Source of the DNA: Pseudovibrio sp. Alg231-02
Lineage (GTDB): Bacteria; Pseudomonadota; Alphaproteobacteria; Rhizobiales; Stappiaceae
DNA length: 64,000 nucleotides
Direction of reading: 5' to 3'
Assembly: GCF_900143565.1 (NCBI RefSeq)
Contig: NZ_FREX01000001.1
Location: 883,068 to 947,067 of the forward strand
A program made the translations under genes and the position numbers. Shown piece after piece: positions 1 through 7,245 of the stretch (the stretch's first letter is position 1; the number at the start of each line of letters is the position of its first letter). A model generated the notes under the pieces. It saw only the letters and a list, made by a program, of their open reading frames with translations. It searched no databases and was not told the DNA's origin.

Positions 1-682
1 CAGCAGGATGTGCGGATGGCTGGTGCGCACGCGGCTGCATTGGTGCAGGCTCAGCATATTGCTGGGCGCGGCGCTGCGGCGCATAGGCTTCAGGTGCCTG
101 TGGTAAAGGAGCCTGTTCCTGCCTGCGCATAACTGGTGGGCGCGGATGCAGGAGCGGATCACGAGAAATACCAGCGCGTGCATACAGGTGCTGGTCGGCA
201 GACGGATCGTACTGATCCTCATAGGCATGTGGGCTTGTTGACTGGTCGAGACCGGATCTCAGGTCAGAGCGGTGCCATGGATCACGATTTTGGGGATCAC
301 GAACTTGGGCGTCACGAGTATGTGGGTCGCGAACATGAGGATCACGCGCATGCGGCGCATGCATGTGTTGATCACGTGCACGTGGCTGTGGTTCTGCCTG
401 AGCGAGGGGTGTACGGCCTTCAGACTGCATCAGGCGGCTTAGTGCCTGCGCAACTTCGTTCATCGCCGCTTCCTGAGACGTGGGATGAGGTTGTCCGTAA
501 GGTTGCTGCGCCGCTGTACCAAATTCATCAGAATAGGGAGAATGGGCCGCATGCCTTGCTGCTGCAGGATTATGTTGCGCCATTCCACTTTCCTCCAACC
601 ACTTTACGTGGTCTGCATCCAGCCCTTCACCAAAGGACTTGTCTGAAGCGGATTTTCCAAATTCTGGTTTATTCCAAGACAT
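1..682 (-). CDS. N-terminal part of a low-complexity protein, cut by the window edge
   Basis: An open frame runs from an ATG at 682 to the left edge without a stop (227 codons), so it is the N-terminal part of a larger protein. I do not recognise the family. It is rich in Gln, His, Pro, Arg and Ala and probably disordered. Around residues 100-125 it carries short degenerate repeats of the form RDPH/RDPQ (RDPHVRDPHTRDAQVRDPQNRD). A short helix-like segment (NEVAQALSRLMQSEGR, about residue 75) precedes them. Start choice is open. ATG 682 has GAGG 10 bases upstream. An internal ATG at 583 has a better GGAGGAAAG, but the residues between the two starts (GEGLDADHVKWLEESG) look protein-like. A third ATG at 720, in another frame, opens a 38-codon ORF (listed separately). 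Confidence 0.6.
   Translation of the reverse strand, partial: MSWNKPEFGKSASDKSFGEGLDADHVKWLEESGMAQHNPAAARHAAHSPYSDEFGTAAQQPYGQPHPTSQEAAMNEVAQALSRLMQSEGRTPLAQAEPQPRARDQHMHAPHARDPHVRDPHTRDAQVRDPQNRDPWHRSDLRSGLDQSTSPHAYEDQYDPSADQHLYARAGISRDPLLHPRPPVMRRQEQAPLPQAPEAYAPQRRAQQYAEPAPMQPRAHQPSAHPA
596..615. repeat. 20-bp direct repeat, copy 1 (inside coding sequence)
   Basis: CAACCACTTTACGTGGTCTG occurs here and again, identical, at 762-781. It contains the short inverted repeat CCAC-TTTAC-GTGG. Here it encodes the segment DHVKW of the truncated protein if that gene starts at 682. Confidence 0.8.
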
Positions 683-720
683 GCCTGAAGGGCCTCATAA
701 AACTGTCCGGACCACGCCAT
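604..720 (-). CDS. possible 38-codon upstream ORF / leader peptide
   Basis: A small ORF starts at ATG 720 with a strong Shine-Dalgarno (AGGGAAAG, about 6 bases upstream). It encodes MAWSGQFYEALQACLGINQN and 18 further residues, ending in TAA at 604-606. It overlaps the start region of the truncated gene in another frame and stops 21 bases before the alternative ATG 583, which has its own GGAGG. It could be a translated leader peptide, or it could be chance. I know of no homologue. Confidence 0.25.
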   Translation of the reverse strand: MAWSGQFYEALQACLGINQNLENPLQTSPLVKGWMQTT

Positions 721-761
721 GTCGTCTTTCCCTGCCCAAATCACATTATAAAAATAAACGT

Positions 762-781
762 CAACCACTTTACGTGGTCTG
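762..781. repeat. 20-bp direct repeat, copy 2 (intergenic)
   Basis: Exact second copy of the 20-mer at 596-615, placed 80-100 bases upstream of the candidate starts at 682 and 720, where a promoter would be expected. On the minus strand it is followed by an AT-rich stretch containing TATAAT. Confidence 0.8.
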
Positions 782-1090
782 TGAGCGGGTCAAGAAACGA
801 ATCACTTTGCGGTTTTGCACCGGTCTTAAAACTCGTAGGACTAGTTTTTTACTCGTTAGGGTAAATAGCGGGTTAATAGCTCGAATTCTGCGTGAAGAGC
901 CCTTAAGGAATGTGAATTACGGCGGTTATCATGCAGATACCCTGCTATTTCAGGGAGTACGGAACAAACTCATGAAAATAATTCGTGTCCCGATTTACTC
1001 GAATTAAGGGTTATCAAGCCGCGCACGCTGGACCTACGTGTTCTTGCCAATGTATAAACTTGATGGAAATTGCGCGGTGCATCATTTAGC

Positions 1091-1117
1091 ATGTACTTAA
1101 GTACGGATGTCGTACAT
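1091..1117. promoter_or_regulatory. palindromic site upstream of the MerR-family gene
   Basis: GTACTTAAGTAC (1093-1104) is a perfect 12-bp palindrome. It is nested in a wider inverted repeat ATGTAC (1091-1096) / GTACAT (1112-1117). It lies 43 bases before the regulator's ATG, a plausible operator position for autoregulation. It is unlike the ACGT-type site before the acyl-CoA dehydrogenase gene, so a different protein may bind it. Confidence 0.4.
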
Positions 1118-1159
1118 TAGAGGCAGTGTCGTGAGAGAAAAGAAGAACAGGTCAAGCAG

Positions 1160-1606
1160 ATGAGCGAAGCCCTACATATCAATGAGATGATTGTTGATGT
1201 TGTTGCCAATGAGCTGGGTAAGGGAAAGAAGACACAGTTTACCATTGGCGACCTGGCAAAAGAATTTGATGTTACCCTCCGCACTCTTCGATTTTACGAG
1301 GACAAGGGCCTCCTGAATCCTAAGCGTGACGGGCTTAATCGCATTTATAACCGTCGGGATCGTGCGCGTTTGAAGCTGGTTCTGATGGGAAAACGTGTTG
1401 GTTTTTCTCTCACTGAAATCCGCAGTATGCTGGATCTTTATGATCTGCGTGACGGTCAGGTCACCCAGCTTGAGGTGGCACTGAGCCGCTTTCAGGAGCA
1501 GATTAAAGTGCTTGAAGGTCAGCGCGCCAATATTGATGAAGCGATTGAAGACCTGCAGAGAACCGTCACGATTGTTGAAGGTATGCTGCGCGAAAAAAGA
1601 GGCTGA
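1160..1606 (+). CDS. MerR-family regulator, LiuR-like
   Basis: A 148-residue MerR-type transcription factor. The winged-helix N-terminus is clear (residues 28-95: FTIGDLAKEFDVTLRTLRFY, then EDKGLLNP and RLKLVLMGKRVGFSL). A coiled-coil dimerisation helix follows (about 105-145). There is no C-terminal effector domain and no metal-binding cysteine pattern. It resembles LiuR, the MerR regulator of branched-chain amino-acid and fatty-acid degradation genes in proteobacteria. Two small genes and an ArsR-type regulator separate it from the beta-oxidation block at 3466-9459, which it may control. That link is inferred from family and neighbourhood. An intrinsic terminator follows the gene. Confidence 0.85.
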   Translation: MSEALHINEMIVDVVANELGKGKKTQFTIGDLAKEFDVTLRTLRFYEDKGLLNPKRDGLNRIYNRRDRARLKLVLMGKRVGFSLTEIRSMLDLYDLRDGQVTQLEVALSRFQEQIKVLEGQRANIDEAIEDLQRTVTIVEGMLREKRG

Positions 1607-1620
1607 TTTTCAGTCCGGTC

Positions 1621-1646
1621 AGGTGGGGCTTTTACCCCACCTTTTT
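1621..1646 (+). terminator. intrinsic terminator of the MerR gene
   Basis: AGGTGGGG-CTTTTA-CCCCACCT forms a perfect 8-bp stem followed by TTTTT, 15 bases after the stop codon. Confidence 0.9.
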
Positions 1647-1745
1647 GATTTATAGCCACTTATAGGCACCTGAATTTATTCATGATGAATACGTTCAATA
1701 TTTTTCACCTATAAAATACCGGCACATCTCCCGAACTTTCTTAAT

Positions 1746-2054
1746 TTAATTGTTATCCAAGCCATAATCTCGCAAAACGCTTGCCACGCGGATGCGATAC
1801 TTCTGGAAATATTCATTTTTTCCCAGTTGCTGCGCTTCCTGATGCTTTTCCTGAGTGCGCCAGCGTTTCACGGCATCTTCGTCCTCAAAAAATGACAGTG
1901 ACAAAATTTTCTCAGGATTGGTGAGACTCTGAAATCGCTCAACAGAGATAAACCCCGGAATTTTCTCCAGTTCAGGCTTAATTGAGGCGGCCACATCCAG
2001 ATAACTGGCTTTGTGGTCTGCGAAGGGTTCAACTTCAAAAATAACGGCAATCAT
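1746..2054 (-). CDS. antibiotic biosynthesis monooxygenase (ABM)-domain protein
   Basis: A small protein of about 102 residues with the ABM ferredoxin-like fold pattern: MIAVIFEVEP at the start, then a helix with LEKIPGFISVERFQS, LSLSFFEDEDAVKRWR, and a C-terminal YRIRVASVL strand. Such proteins act as small oxygenases or as stress-related proteins of unknown substrate. An in-frame GTG at 2069 would add MKVPS, but neither start has a strong ribosome site, so I prefer ATG 2054. It is co-directional with the NIPSNAP-family gene 30 bases upstream, and the two (both dimeric alpha/beta-barrel folds) probably form an operon divergent from the ArsR-type regulator. Confidence 0.75.
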   Translation of the reverse strand: MIAVIFEVEPFADHKASYLDVAASIKPELEKIPGFISVERFQSLTNPEKILSLSFFEDEDAVKRWRTQEKHQEAQQLGKNEYFQKYRIRVASVLRDYGLDNN

Positions 2055-2083
2055 GCTGGGAACTTTCACGGCTTATTTGGCGA

Positions 2084-2404
2084 TTACGGCTTTGCATGCG
2101 GCGTGGATGCAAGAGTGAGAAACGTTCGGTCTTCTTTCAGGATGAACTTTTCTCTCATAGCGAACTCATAGTTTTCGCGCCCGAGCGGGTCATTTGCAAG
2201 AGTGGCTCTGTATTCTTCATAGTGAGCCAAGCTTTGCACATTGTAGATGCCATAGGCCAATGTGGTGGAACCTTCATGAGGGGCATAGTAGCCAATCAAG
2301 TCCGCTCCACAGCGCGGGATCGCCTGCCCCCAATCGCGCGCATATTGTTGGAATTCTGCCTTTTTCGTCGGGTCTATCTGGTAGCGGATGACACAGGTGA
2401 GCAT
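2084..2404 (-). CDS. NIPSNAP-family protein
   Basis: A protein of 106 residues beginning MLTCVIRYQIDPTKKAEFQQ, the usual start of NIPSNAP-family dimeric alpha/beta-barrel proteins, continuing with ARDWGQAIPRCGADLIGYY and HYEEYRATLANDP. The biochemical role is unknown for most bacterial members. I chose ATG 2404 because GGAG lies 9 bases upstream (CCGGAGATTTGTGATG). An upstream in-frame start at 2488 would add 28 residues that look unlike the family. It shares its upstream region with the divergent regulator at 2540. Confidence 0.8.
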   Translation of the reverse strand: MLTCVIRYQIDPTKKAEFQQYARDWGQAIPRCGADLIGYYAPHEGSTTLAYGIYNVQSLAHYEEYRATLANDPLGRENYEFAMREKFILKEDRTFLTLASTPHAKP

Positions 2405-2465
2405 CACAAATCTCCGGTTCAGTTCATCAATGCCCCCGGTGTAACAAGCTGGCCTGCGCTGTTGT

Positions 2466-2481
2466 TTCGATCGTGATCGAA
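2466..2481. promoter_or_regulatory. perfect palindrome, candidate ArsR-type operator
   Basis: TTCGATC-GT-GATCGAA is a perfect 7-bp inverted repeat with a 2-base centre. It sits between the divergent NIPSNAP gene (start 2404) and the ArsR-type regulator (start 2540), where a regulator controlling both directions would bind. Confidence 0.5.
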
Positions 2482-2539
2482 CTATCAATTTTGCGTGTGT
2501 GCTATAGTCATCGGGCAGAATTCAAGAATGGAGCCCCAC

Positions 2540-3220
2540 ATGAAAGAAGGTCCAAATATTGCCGGGATTGCCGCGCTCATTGGAGATCCGGCACGGGCAA
2601 ACATGTTGCAGGCTCTTATGACCGGCGTGGCGTTGACGGCCAGTGAGCTGGCTCAGGAGGCTGGTGTCACGCCTCAGACCTCCAGTTTTCATCTGGGACG
2701 GCTGGCGGAGGCCGGATTGGTTACCCTGCGCAAACAAGGACGGCACAAGTATTACAACCTGGCGGATGCTGATGTTGCGGCTTTGCTGGAGGCCATGAGC
2801 GGGATTGCCATGCGCTCTGGCATGACGCGTGTGCGGACCGGGCCAAAGGAGCCCGCCCTGCGCAAAGCCCGTATCTGCTACAACCATCTGGCCGGAGAGT
2901 ATGGGGTGCAGGCCTATGACAGTCTGCTGGCGCGAGAGTTTTTGGTGGAAGATGGCGAGCAGCTTCATCTGACCGGAGATGGCCGATCCTTCCTGAGTGA
3001 GCTGGGCGTGGCGCTACCGGACAAGGAGACCAAGCGGCGGCCCTTGTGCAAATCCTGTCTGGACTGGAGTGCACGGCGGTCTCATCTGGCAGGAATTGCG
3101 GGCACCTCCCTGCTCTCCTTCTTTCTGGAGCAAGGCTGGGCCAAGCGTGTGGACGGGAGCCGGATAATCGAGTTTTCCAAAAACGGCGATTCTCGCTTTC
3201 ACGCCATATTTTCCCTTTAA
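2540..3220 (+). CDS. ArsR-type winged-helix regulator with C-terminal extension
   Basis: A 226-residue DNA-binding protein. The first 85 residues form an ArsR-like winged helix (IAALIGDPARANMLQALM, LTASELAQEAGVTPQTSSFH, then LVTLRKQGRHKYYNL). The C-terminal part, with RRPLCKSCLDWSARRSHLAG, matches a common group of two-domain ArsR-like regulators. The two close cysteines could sense metal or redox, which is speculative. I chose ATG 2540 because GGAG lies 8 bases upstream; ATG 2528 is also in frame. It is divergent from the ABM/NIPSNAP pair across a perfect palindrome and probably regulates them and itself. Confidence 0.8.
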   Translation: MKEGPNIAGIAALIGDPARANMLQALMTGVALTASELAQEAGVTPQTSSFHLGRLAEAGLVTLRKQGRHKYYNLADADVAALLEAMSGIAMRSGMTRVRTGPKEPALRKARICYNHLAGEYGVQAYDSLLAREFLVEDGEQLHLTGDGRSFLSELGVALPDKETKRRPLCKSCLDWSARRSHLAGIAGTSLLSFFLEQGWAKRVDGSRIIEFSKNGDSRFHAIFSL

Positions 3221-3405
3221 AATTGAGGGGCAGACAAAGCTTACCCGTCACTTTCATAGTGCTAGAGGCAGGGTCCACTAAGATTTCACAGGGAAGTTAT
3301 CAGGTGCAAACCCGCAGGATTCCGCGGATACGTACCTACCCCTAAGAAATTACACTTGGGTATAACTTGCCGCAGGCGCGAGGGCGCTCTATATTCCGTC
3401 ACAAG

Positions 3406-3427
3406 TTGACGTTTACGCAAACGTTAA
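3406..3427 (+). promoter_or_regulatory. ACGT-type inverted repeat / promoter before the beta-oxidation genes
   Basis: TTGACGTTTAC/GCAAACGTTAA is an 11+11 inverted repeat with 9 of 11 matching positions, ending 38 bases before the acyl-CoA dehydrogenase ATG. Its left end (TTGACG) can serve as a -35 box, with CATACC (3431-3436) as a weak -10 after a 19-base spacer. A long spacer covered by the operator is the classic MerR-family layout. Binding by the LiuR-like protein at 1160 is inferred. Confidence 0.55.
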
Positions 3428-3465
3428 AGCCATACCTCTAGGGTTGGTCGGAAGGAAAAATTGCT

Positions 3466-5262
3466 ATGCCGAGTTATAGTGCTCCCGTCGAAGACACTCT
3501 CTTTTTGCTCAAAGATGTTTTGGGTTACGAAAAACATTCCAACTTGCCTGGGTTCTCCGAGGCGACGCCGGATCTGGTTGAAGCCATCTTGAAAGAAGGC
3601 GCAAAGTTCTCTGAGGAGATCGTGCAGCCGCTGAACCATTCTGGCGATAAAGCTGGTTGTATCCGCCATGATGATGGCTCTGTGACAACGCCTCCAGGCT
3701 TTAAAGAGGCCTACAACGCCTATGTTGAAGCTGGTTGGGGTGGTCTGTCCGTTCCTGAGCAGTATGGTGGTCAGGGCCTTCCGTCCATCTTCTCCGGCAT
3801 TGTGAATGAGTACATCTGTTCGGCGAATATGGCGTTTGCCATGTATCCGGGCCTGACAGCTGGCGCGATGGCTGCTCTGCATACGCATGCAAGTGACGAG
3901 ATCAAGGACACTTACCTGCCTAAGATGGCAACGGGTGAGTGGACTGGCACCATGAACCTGACCGAGCCGCATTGTGGTACGGATCTGGGCATGCTGCGCA
4001 CCAAGGCTGTACCGCAGGCGGATGGCTCCTACAAGATTTCCGGCACAAAGATCTTCATCTCTGCAGGTGATAACGATCTTTCCGAGAACATCATTCACCT
4101 CGTTCTGGCTCGTATCGAAGGCGCTCCTGCCGGCACCAAGGGTATTTCCCTGTTTGTTGTGCCGAAGAAGAAGCTCGATGCAGACGGCAATCCGGGTGAA
4201 ATGAACGGCGTTTCCTGTGGTTCCATTGAAGAAAAGATGGGCATCCACGGCAATGCAACCTGTGTCATGAACTATGACGATGCGACTGGTTTCCTCGTTG
4301 GTGAGGAAAACAAAGGCCTGCGCGCCATGTTCGTGATGATGAACGAAGCGCGTCTTGGCGTTGGTATTCAGGGTCTGTCCCAGTCAGAAGTGGCTTACCA
4401 GAACGCAGTTATCTACGCGAAGGATCGCTTGCAGGGTCGTTCCCTGACCGGACCTAAGGCACCAGATAAGCCAGCTGACCCGATCATCGTACACCCGGAT
4501 GTGCGCCGCGTGTTGATGACCATCCGCTCCTTTAATGAGGCAGCGCGTGCTCTTTACATGTGGACTGGCCTGCATGGCGATGTCTCTCATCTTTCCGAGG
4601 ATGAAGCTGAAAGACAGTCTTCTGACGACATCATGGGTCTCCTGACCCCAGTGATCAAAGGCGTTATCACCGATAAAGGCTTTGACAACGCTGTGATGGC
4701 TCAGCAGCTTTACGGTGGTCATGGTTACATTCAGGAATGGGGTATGGAGCAGTTCGTTCGCGACGCTCGTATCGCCATGATCTATGAAGGTGCCAACGGC
4801 ATTCAAGCGCTTGACCTTGTTGGCCGTAAGCTGCCAGCAAACGGTGGCCGCGCTATTCAGGCATGGTTCAAAGAAGTTGGCGCGTTCATCAAAGAGCATG
4901 AAGGCGACGAAGAGCTGACCGTTTACACCACAGCGCTGAAGCAGTCTTTGAAGGACCTTCAGGCCGCGACCATGTGGTTTATGCAGAACGCGATGAAGAA
5001 CCCAGACAATGCGGGTGCCGGATCCAACGACTACATGCACCTGTTTGGCCTTGTTGCCCTTGGTTACATGTGGACCAAGATTGCGATTGCAGCAAAAGGA
5101 AAAATTGCTGAAGGCGCAAACGGCAAGGAAGACTGGCTGAACACCAAACTGACCCTTGGTACCTTCTTCATGGAGCGTATCATGCCGGAATCTTCTGCTC
5201 ATCTGGCCCGCATCTCCACCGGTGCGGACACAATGATGAGCCTGGACGCAGAAGCGTTCTAA
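3466..5262 (+). CDS. acyl-CoA dehydrogenase (long, FadE/DmdC-like group)
   Basis: A 598-residue FAD-dependent acyl-CoA dehydrogenase with a C-terminal extension, the roughly 600-residue class that includes FadE-like enzymes and 3-methylmercaptopropionyl-CoA dehydrogenase (DmdC). Both family signatures are present: [13 protein letters not shown] near residue 165 and [20 protein letters not shown] near 423, followed by YEGANGIQA, whose Glu is the expected catalytic base. It catalyses the first oxidation of the acyl-CoA, passing electrons to ETF. It leads a run of beta-oxidation genes and has an operator-like inverted repeat upstream. The substrate (fatty acyl-CoA or DMSP-derived) cannot be settled from sequence alone. 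Confidence 0.9.
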   Translation: MPSYSAPVEDTLFLLKDVLGYEKHSNLPGFSEATPDLVEAILKEGAKFSEEIVQPLNHSGDKAGCIRHDDGSVTTPPGFKEAYNAYVEAGWGGLSVPEQYGGQGLPSIFSGIVNEYICSANMAFAMYPGLTAGAMAALHTHASDEIKDTYLPKMATGEWTGTMNLTEPHCGTDLGMLRTKAVPQADGSYKISGTKIFISAGDNDLSENIIHLVLARIEGAPAGTKGISLFVVPKKKLDADGNPGEMNGVSCGSIEEKMGIHGNATCVMNYDDATGFLVGEENKGLRAMFVMMNEARLGVGIQGLSQSEVAYQNAVIYAKDRLQGRSLTGPKAPDKPADPIIVHPDVRRVLMTIRSFNEAARALYMWTGLHGDVSHLSEDEAERQSSDDIMGLLTPVIKGVITDKGFDNAVMAQQLYGGHGYIQEWGMEQFVRDARIAMIYEGANGIQALDLVGRKLPANGGRAIQAWFKEVGAFIKEHEGDEELTVYTTALKQSLKDLQAATMWFMQNAMKNPDNAGAGSNDYMHLFGLVALGYMWTKIAIAAKGKIAEGANGKEDWLNTKLTLGTFFMERIMPESSAHLARISTGADTMMSLDAEAF

Positions 5263-5279
5263 TCACTTTATCGCAACTC

Positions 5280-5307
5280 AAGGGCCCAGGACCTATCCCG
5301 GGCTCTT
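5280..5307 (+). terminator. hairpin after the acyl-CoA dehydrogenase gene
   Basis: AAGGGCCCAGG pairs with CCCGGGCTCTT across a 6-base loop, with one wobble and one mismatch. No T-run follows, so it may attenuate expression or stabilise the mRNA end rather than terminate fully. Confidence 0.45.
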
Positions 5308-5362
5308 GTCCTGCCCTATTCTCAATCTGATATATTAAGCTGACAGATTTTAGGAGTGCGAT

Positions 5363-6001
5363 ATGGCGGAATATGAACTTCAGTGTTTTGCGCAAAGCGG
5401 CAATGCCTACAAGGTTGCGCTGATGCTGGAGCTTTCCCAGGCATCATGGACCCCGACGTGGGTTGATTTTTTCAATGGTGCAACCCGCGATCCTGAGTTC
5501 CGCAGCGAGCAGAACGAGATGGGGGAGATTCCCGTGCTGATCCACGGGGAAACACGGCTGACCCAGTCTGCCGTGATACTGGAATACCTTTCCCAGCAGC
5601 TTGGCACATTTGGCTGGGAGAGCGAGGAAGAACGCCGGGAAATTTTGCGCTGGCTTTTCTGGGATAACCACAAGCTGACCAGCTATGTGGCAACCCTGCG
5701 CTATATGCGAGCCATGGTGAAGACCGGTGAAACCGATGTGACCCGCTTTTTTGAAGGCCGGACCATCGCCACGTTGAAGGTGCTGGACCAGCGCCTTGCG
5801 AACAGTGACTTCCTTGTTGGAAATCGCCCGACAATCGCAGACCTTTCGGTGTGCGGATACTTGTTTTGGCCAGAAGAGATTGGTGTGGACTTCGGCCCTT
5901 ATTCAAATGTGAATGCATGGCTTGAGCGGATTAAGGCCCTGCCCCATTGGGTAGCCCCTTATGACCTGATGCCCGGCCACCCCTTGCCTACACCAGCCTG
6001 A
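5363..6001 (+). CDS. glutathione S-transferase family protein
   Basis: A 212-residue cytosolic GST-like protein. The N-terminal thioredoxin fold covers residues 1-80 (SGNAYKVALMLELS, GEIPVLIHGETRLTQSAVIL), where the cis-Pro of IPVL and the TQSAVI stretch form the glutathione site. The helical C-terminal domain carries RPTIADLSVCGYLFW. It lies between the acyl-CoA dehydrogenase and thiolase genes, 21 bases before the latter, so it probably travels with the beta-oxidation genes. The substrate is unknown. Confidence 0.88.
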   Translation: MAEYELQCFAQSGNAYKVALMLELSQASWTPTWVDFFNGATRDPEFRSEQNEMGEIPVLIHGETRLTQSAVILEYLSQQLGTFGWESEEERREILRWLFWDNHKLTSYVATLRYMRAMVKTGETDVTRFFEGRTIATLKVLDQRLANSDFLVGNRPTIADLSVCGYLFWPEEIGVDFGPYSNVNAWLERIKALPHWVAPYDLMPGHPLPTPA

Positions 6002-6022
6002 CCAATTTTTGCGGAGGACAAT

Positions 6023-7231
6023 ATGGCAGACGCCCTTATATTCGATCATGTGCGCACCCCACGCGGGCGCGGCAAGAAAGACGGCTCCTTGCATGAAGTT
6101 TCGACAGCGCGCCTTGCAGCGAACGCTCTTGAAGCCATCAGAGACCGTAATGAGCTTGATACCAAGCTTGTAGACGATGTTGTGCTTGGCTGTGTTGACC
6201 CAGTGGGTGACGCAGGCTCTGACATTGCACGCGCTGCTGTCTTCGCAGCAGATTATGACCGCTCAGTCCCTGGTATGCAGATCAACCGCTTTTGTGCGTC
6301 TGGTCTGGATGCGGTGAATATGGGTGCCTCGCAGATCATGGCCGGTCAAAACCAACTGGTTATTTCCGGTGGTGTTGAAGCGATGAGCCGTGTTGGTCTT
6401 GGTGCTTCTGGTGGCCCTTGGCCTGCTGACCCGCAGGTGGCTATTCCTGCTTACTTCATGCCTCAGGGTGTTTCTGCTGACCTGATCTCCACCAAATACG
6501 GGTTCTCCCGTGATGACGTGGATGCATATTCTGTAGAAAGCCAGCGCCGTGCGAAACAGGCATGGGATGAAGGCCGCTTCAAGAACTCAGTTGTTCCTGT
6601 GCGCGACATCAATGGCCTGACCATTTTGGACCGTGATGAGCACATGCGCCCTGAAACAAACATGCAGTCCCTTGCAGGTTTGAACCCATCCTTTGAAATG
6701 ATGGGCAGTATGGGTGGCTTTAACGCTGTAGGTATTCAGGCACATCCTGAGATCGAAAAGATCAACCACATGCACCATGCTGGTAACTCCTCCGGTATCG
6801 TGGATGGTGCTGCGGCTGTGTTGATGGGTACGAAAGAGGCTGGTGAGGCTTATGGCCTGAAAGCACGCGCACGCATCAAAGCGTTTGCAAACATCGGTTC
6901 TGATCCGGCTTTGATGCTGACAGGCCCGGTTGACGTGACCGAGAAGCTTTTGAAAAACGCTGGCATGGAAATTGGCGATATCGACCTGTTTGAACTGAAC
7001 GAAGCCTTTGCTGCTGTTGTTCTGCGCTACATGCAGGCGTTTGAGATTGACCACGCCAACATGAACGTAAACGGTGGTGCAATTGCAATGGGTCACCCAC
7101 TTGGTGCAACCGGCGCAATGATCCTTGGTACAGTTCTTGATGAGCTGGAGCGCCAGGACAAAAACACTGCTCTTGTTACGCTGTGTATTGGTGCTGGCAT
7201 GGGCACAGCAACCATCATTGAGCGCGTTTAA
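6023..7231 (+). CDS. fadA: acetyl-CoA C-acyltransferase (thiolase)
   Basis: A 402-residue thiolase. The nucleophilic cysteine lies in [14 protein letters not shown] (Cys91). The second catalytic region is [16 protein letters not shown], and the C-terminal [15 protein letters not shown] carries the acid/base cysteine. It cleaves 3-ketoacyl-CoA in the last step of beta-oxidation. The start has GCGGAGG 8-10 bases upstream. Only 14 bases separate it from the multifunctional FadJ-like gene, the usual fadA/fadB-type pairing in alphaproteobacteria. The length and IERV end fit the FadA/acetyl-CoA acetyltransferase group; chain-length preference is not evident. Confidence 0.92.
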   Translation: MADALIFDHVRTPRGRGKKDGSLHEVSTARLAANALEAIRDRNELDTKLVDDVVLGCVDPVGDAGSDIARAAVFAADYDRSVPGMQINRFCASGLDAVNMGASQIMAGQNQLVISGGVEAMSRVGLGASGGPWPADPQVAIPAYFMPQGVSADLISTKYGFSRDDVDAYSVESQRRAKQAWDEGRFKNSVVPVRDINGLTILDRDEHMRPETNMQSLAGLNPSFEMMGSMGGFNAVGIQAHPEIEKINHMHHAGNSSGIVDGAAAVLMGTKEAGEAYGLKARARIKAFANIGSDPALMLTGPVDVTEKLLKNAGMEIGDIDLFELNEAFAAVVLRYMQAFEIDHANMNVNGGAIAMGHPLGATGAMILGTVLDELERQDKNTALVTLCIGAGMGTATIIERV

Positions 7232-7245
7232 GGGGAGAGACGAAC

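Larger units (their letters stand above)
683..1159. other. intergenic region between divergent genes
   Basis: About 480 bases without a convincing long gene. It contains the second 20-bp repeat copy, the possible upstream ORF, and a pair of palindromes at 1091-1117 just before the MerR gene. The overlapping plus-strand frames through 639-1007 resemble no protein and I treat them as chance. Confidence 0.6.

Noticed and set aside
136-864. 242-codon plus-strand ORF over the left edge.
   Set aside because: Its His/Val/Arg-rich translation is the complement of the low-complexity minus-strand gene, which has better starts and composition.
3424-5202. Long minus-strand ORFs across the acyl-CoA dehydrogenase gene.
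   Set aside because: Shadows of a gene with complete family signatures on the plus strand.
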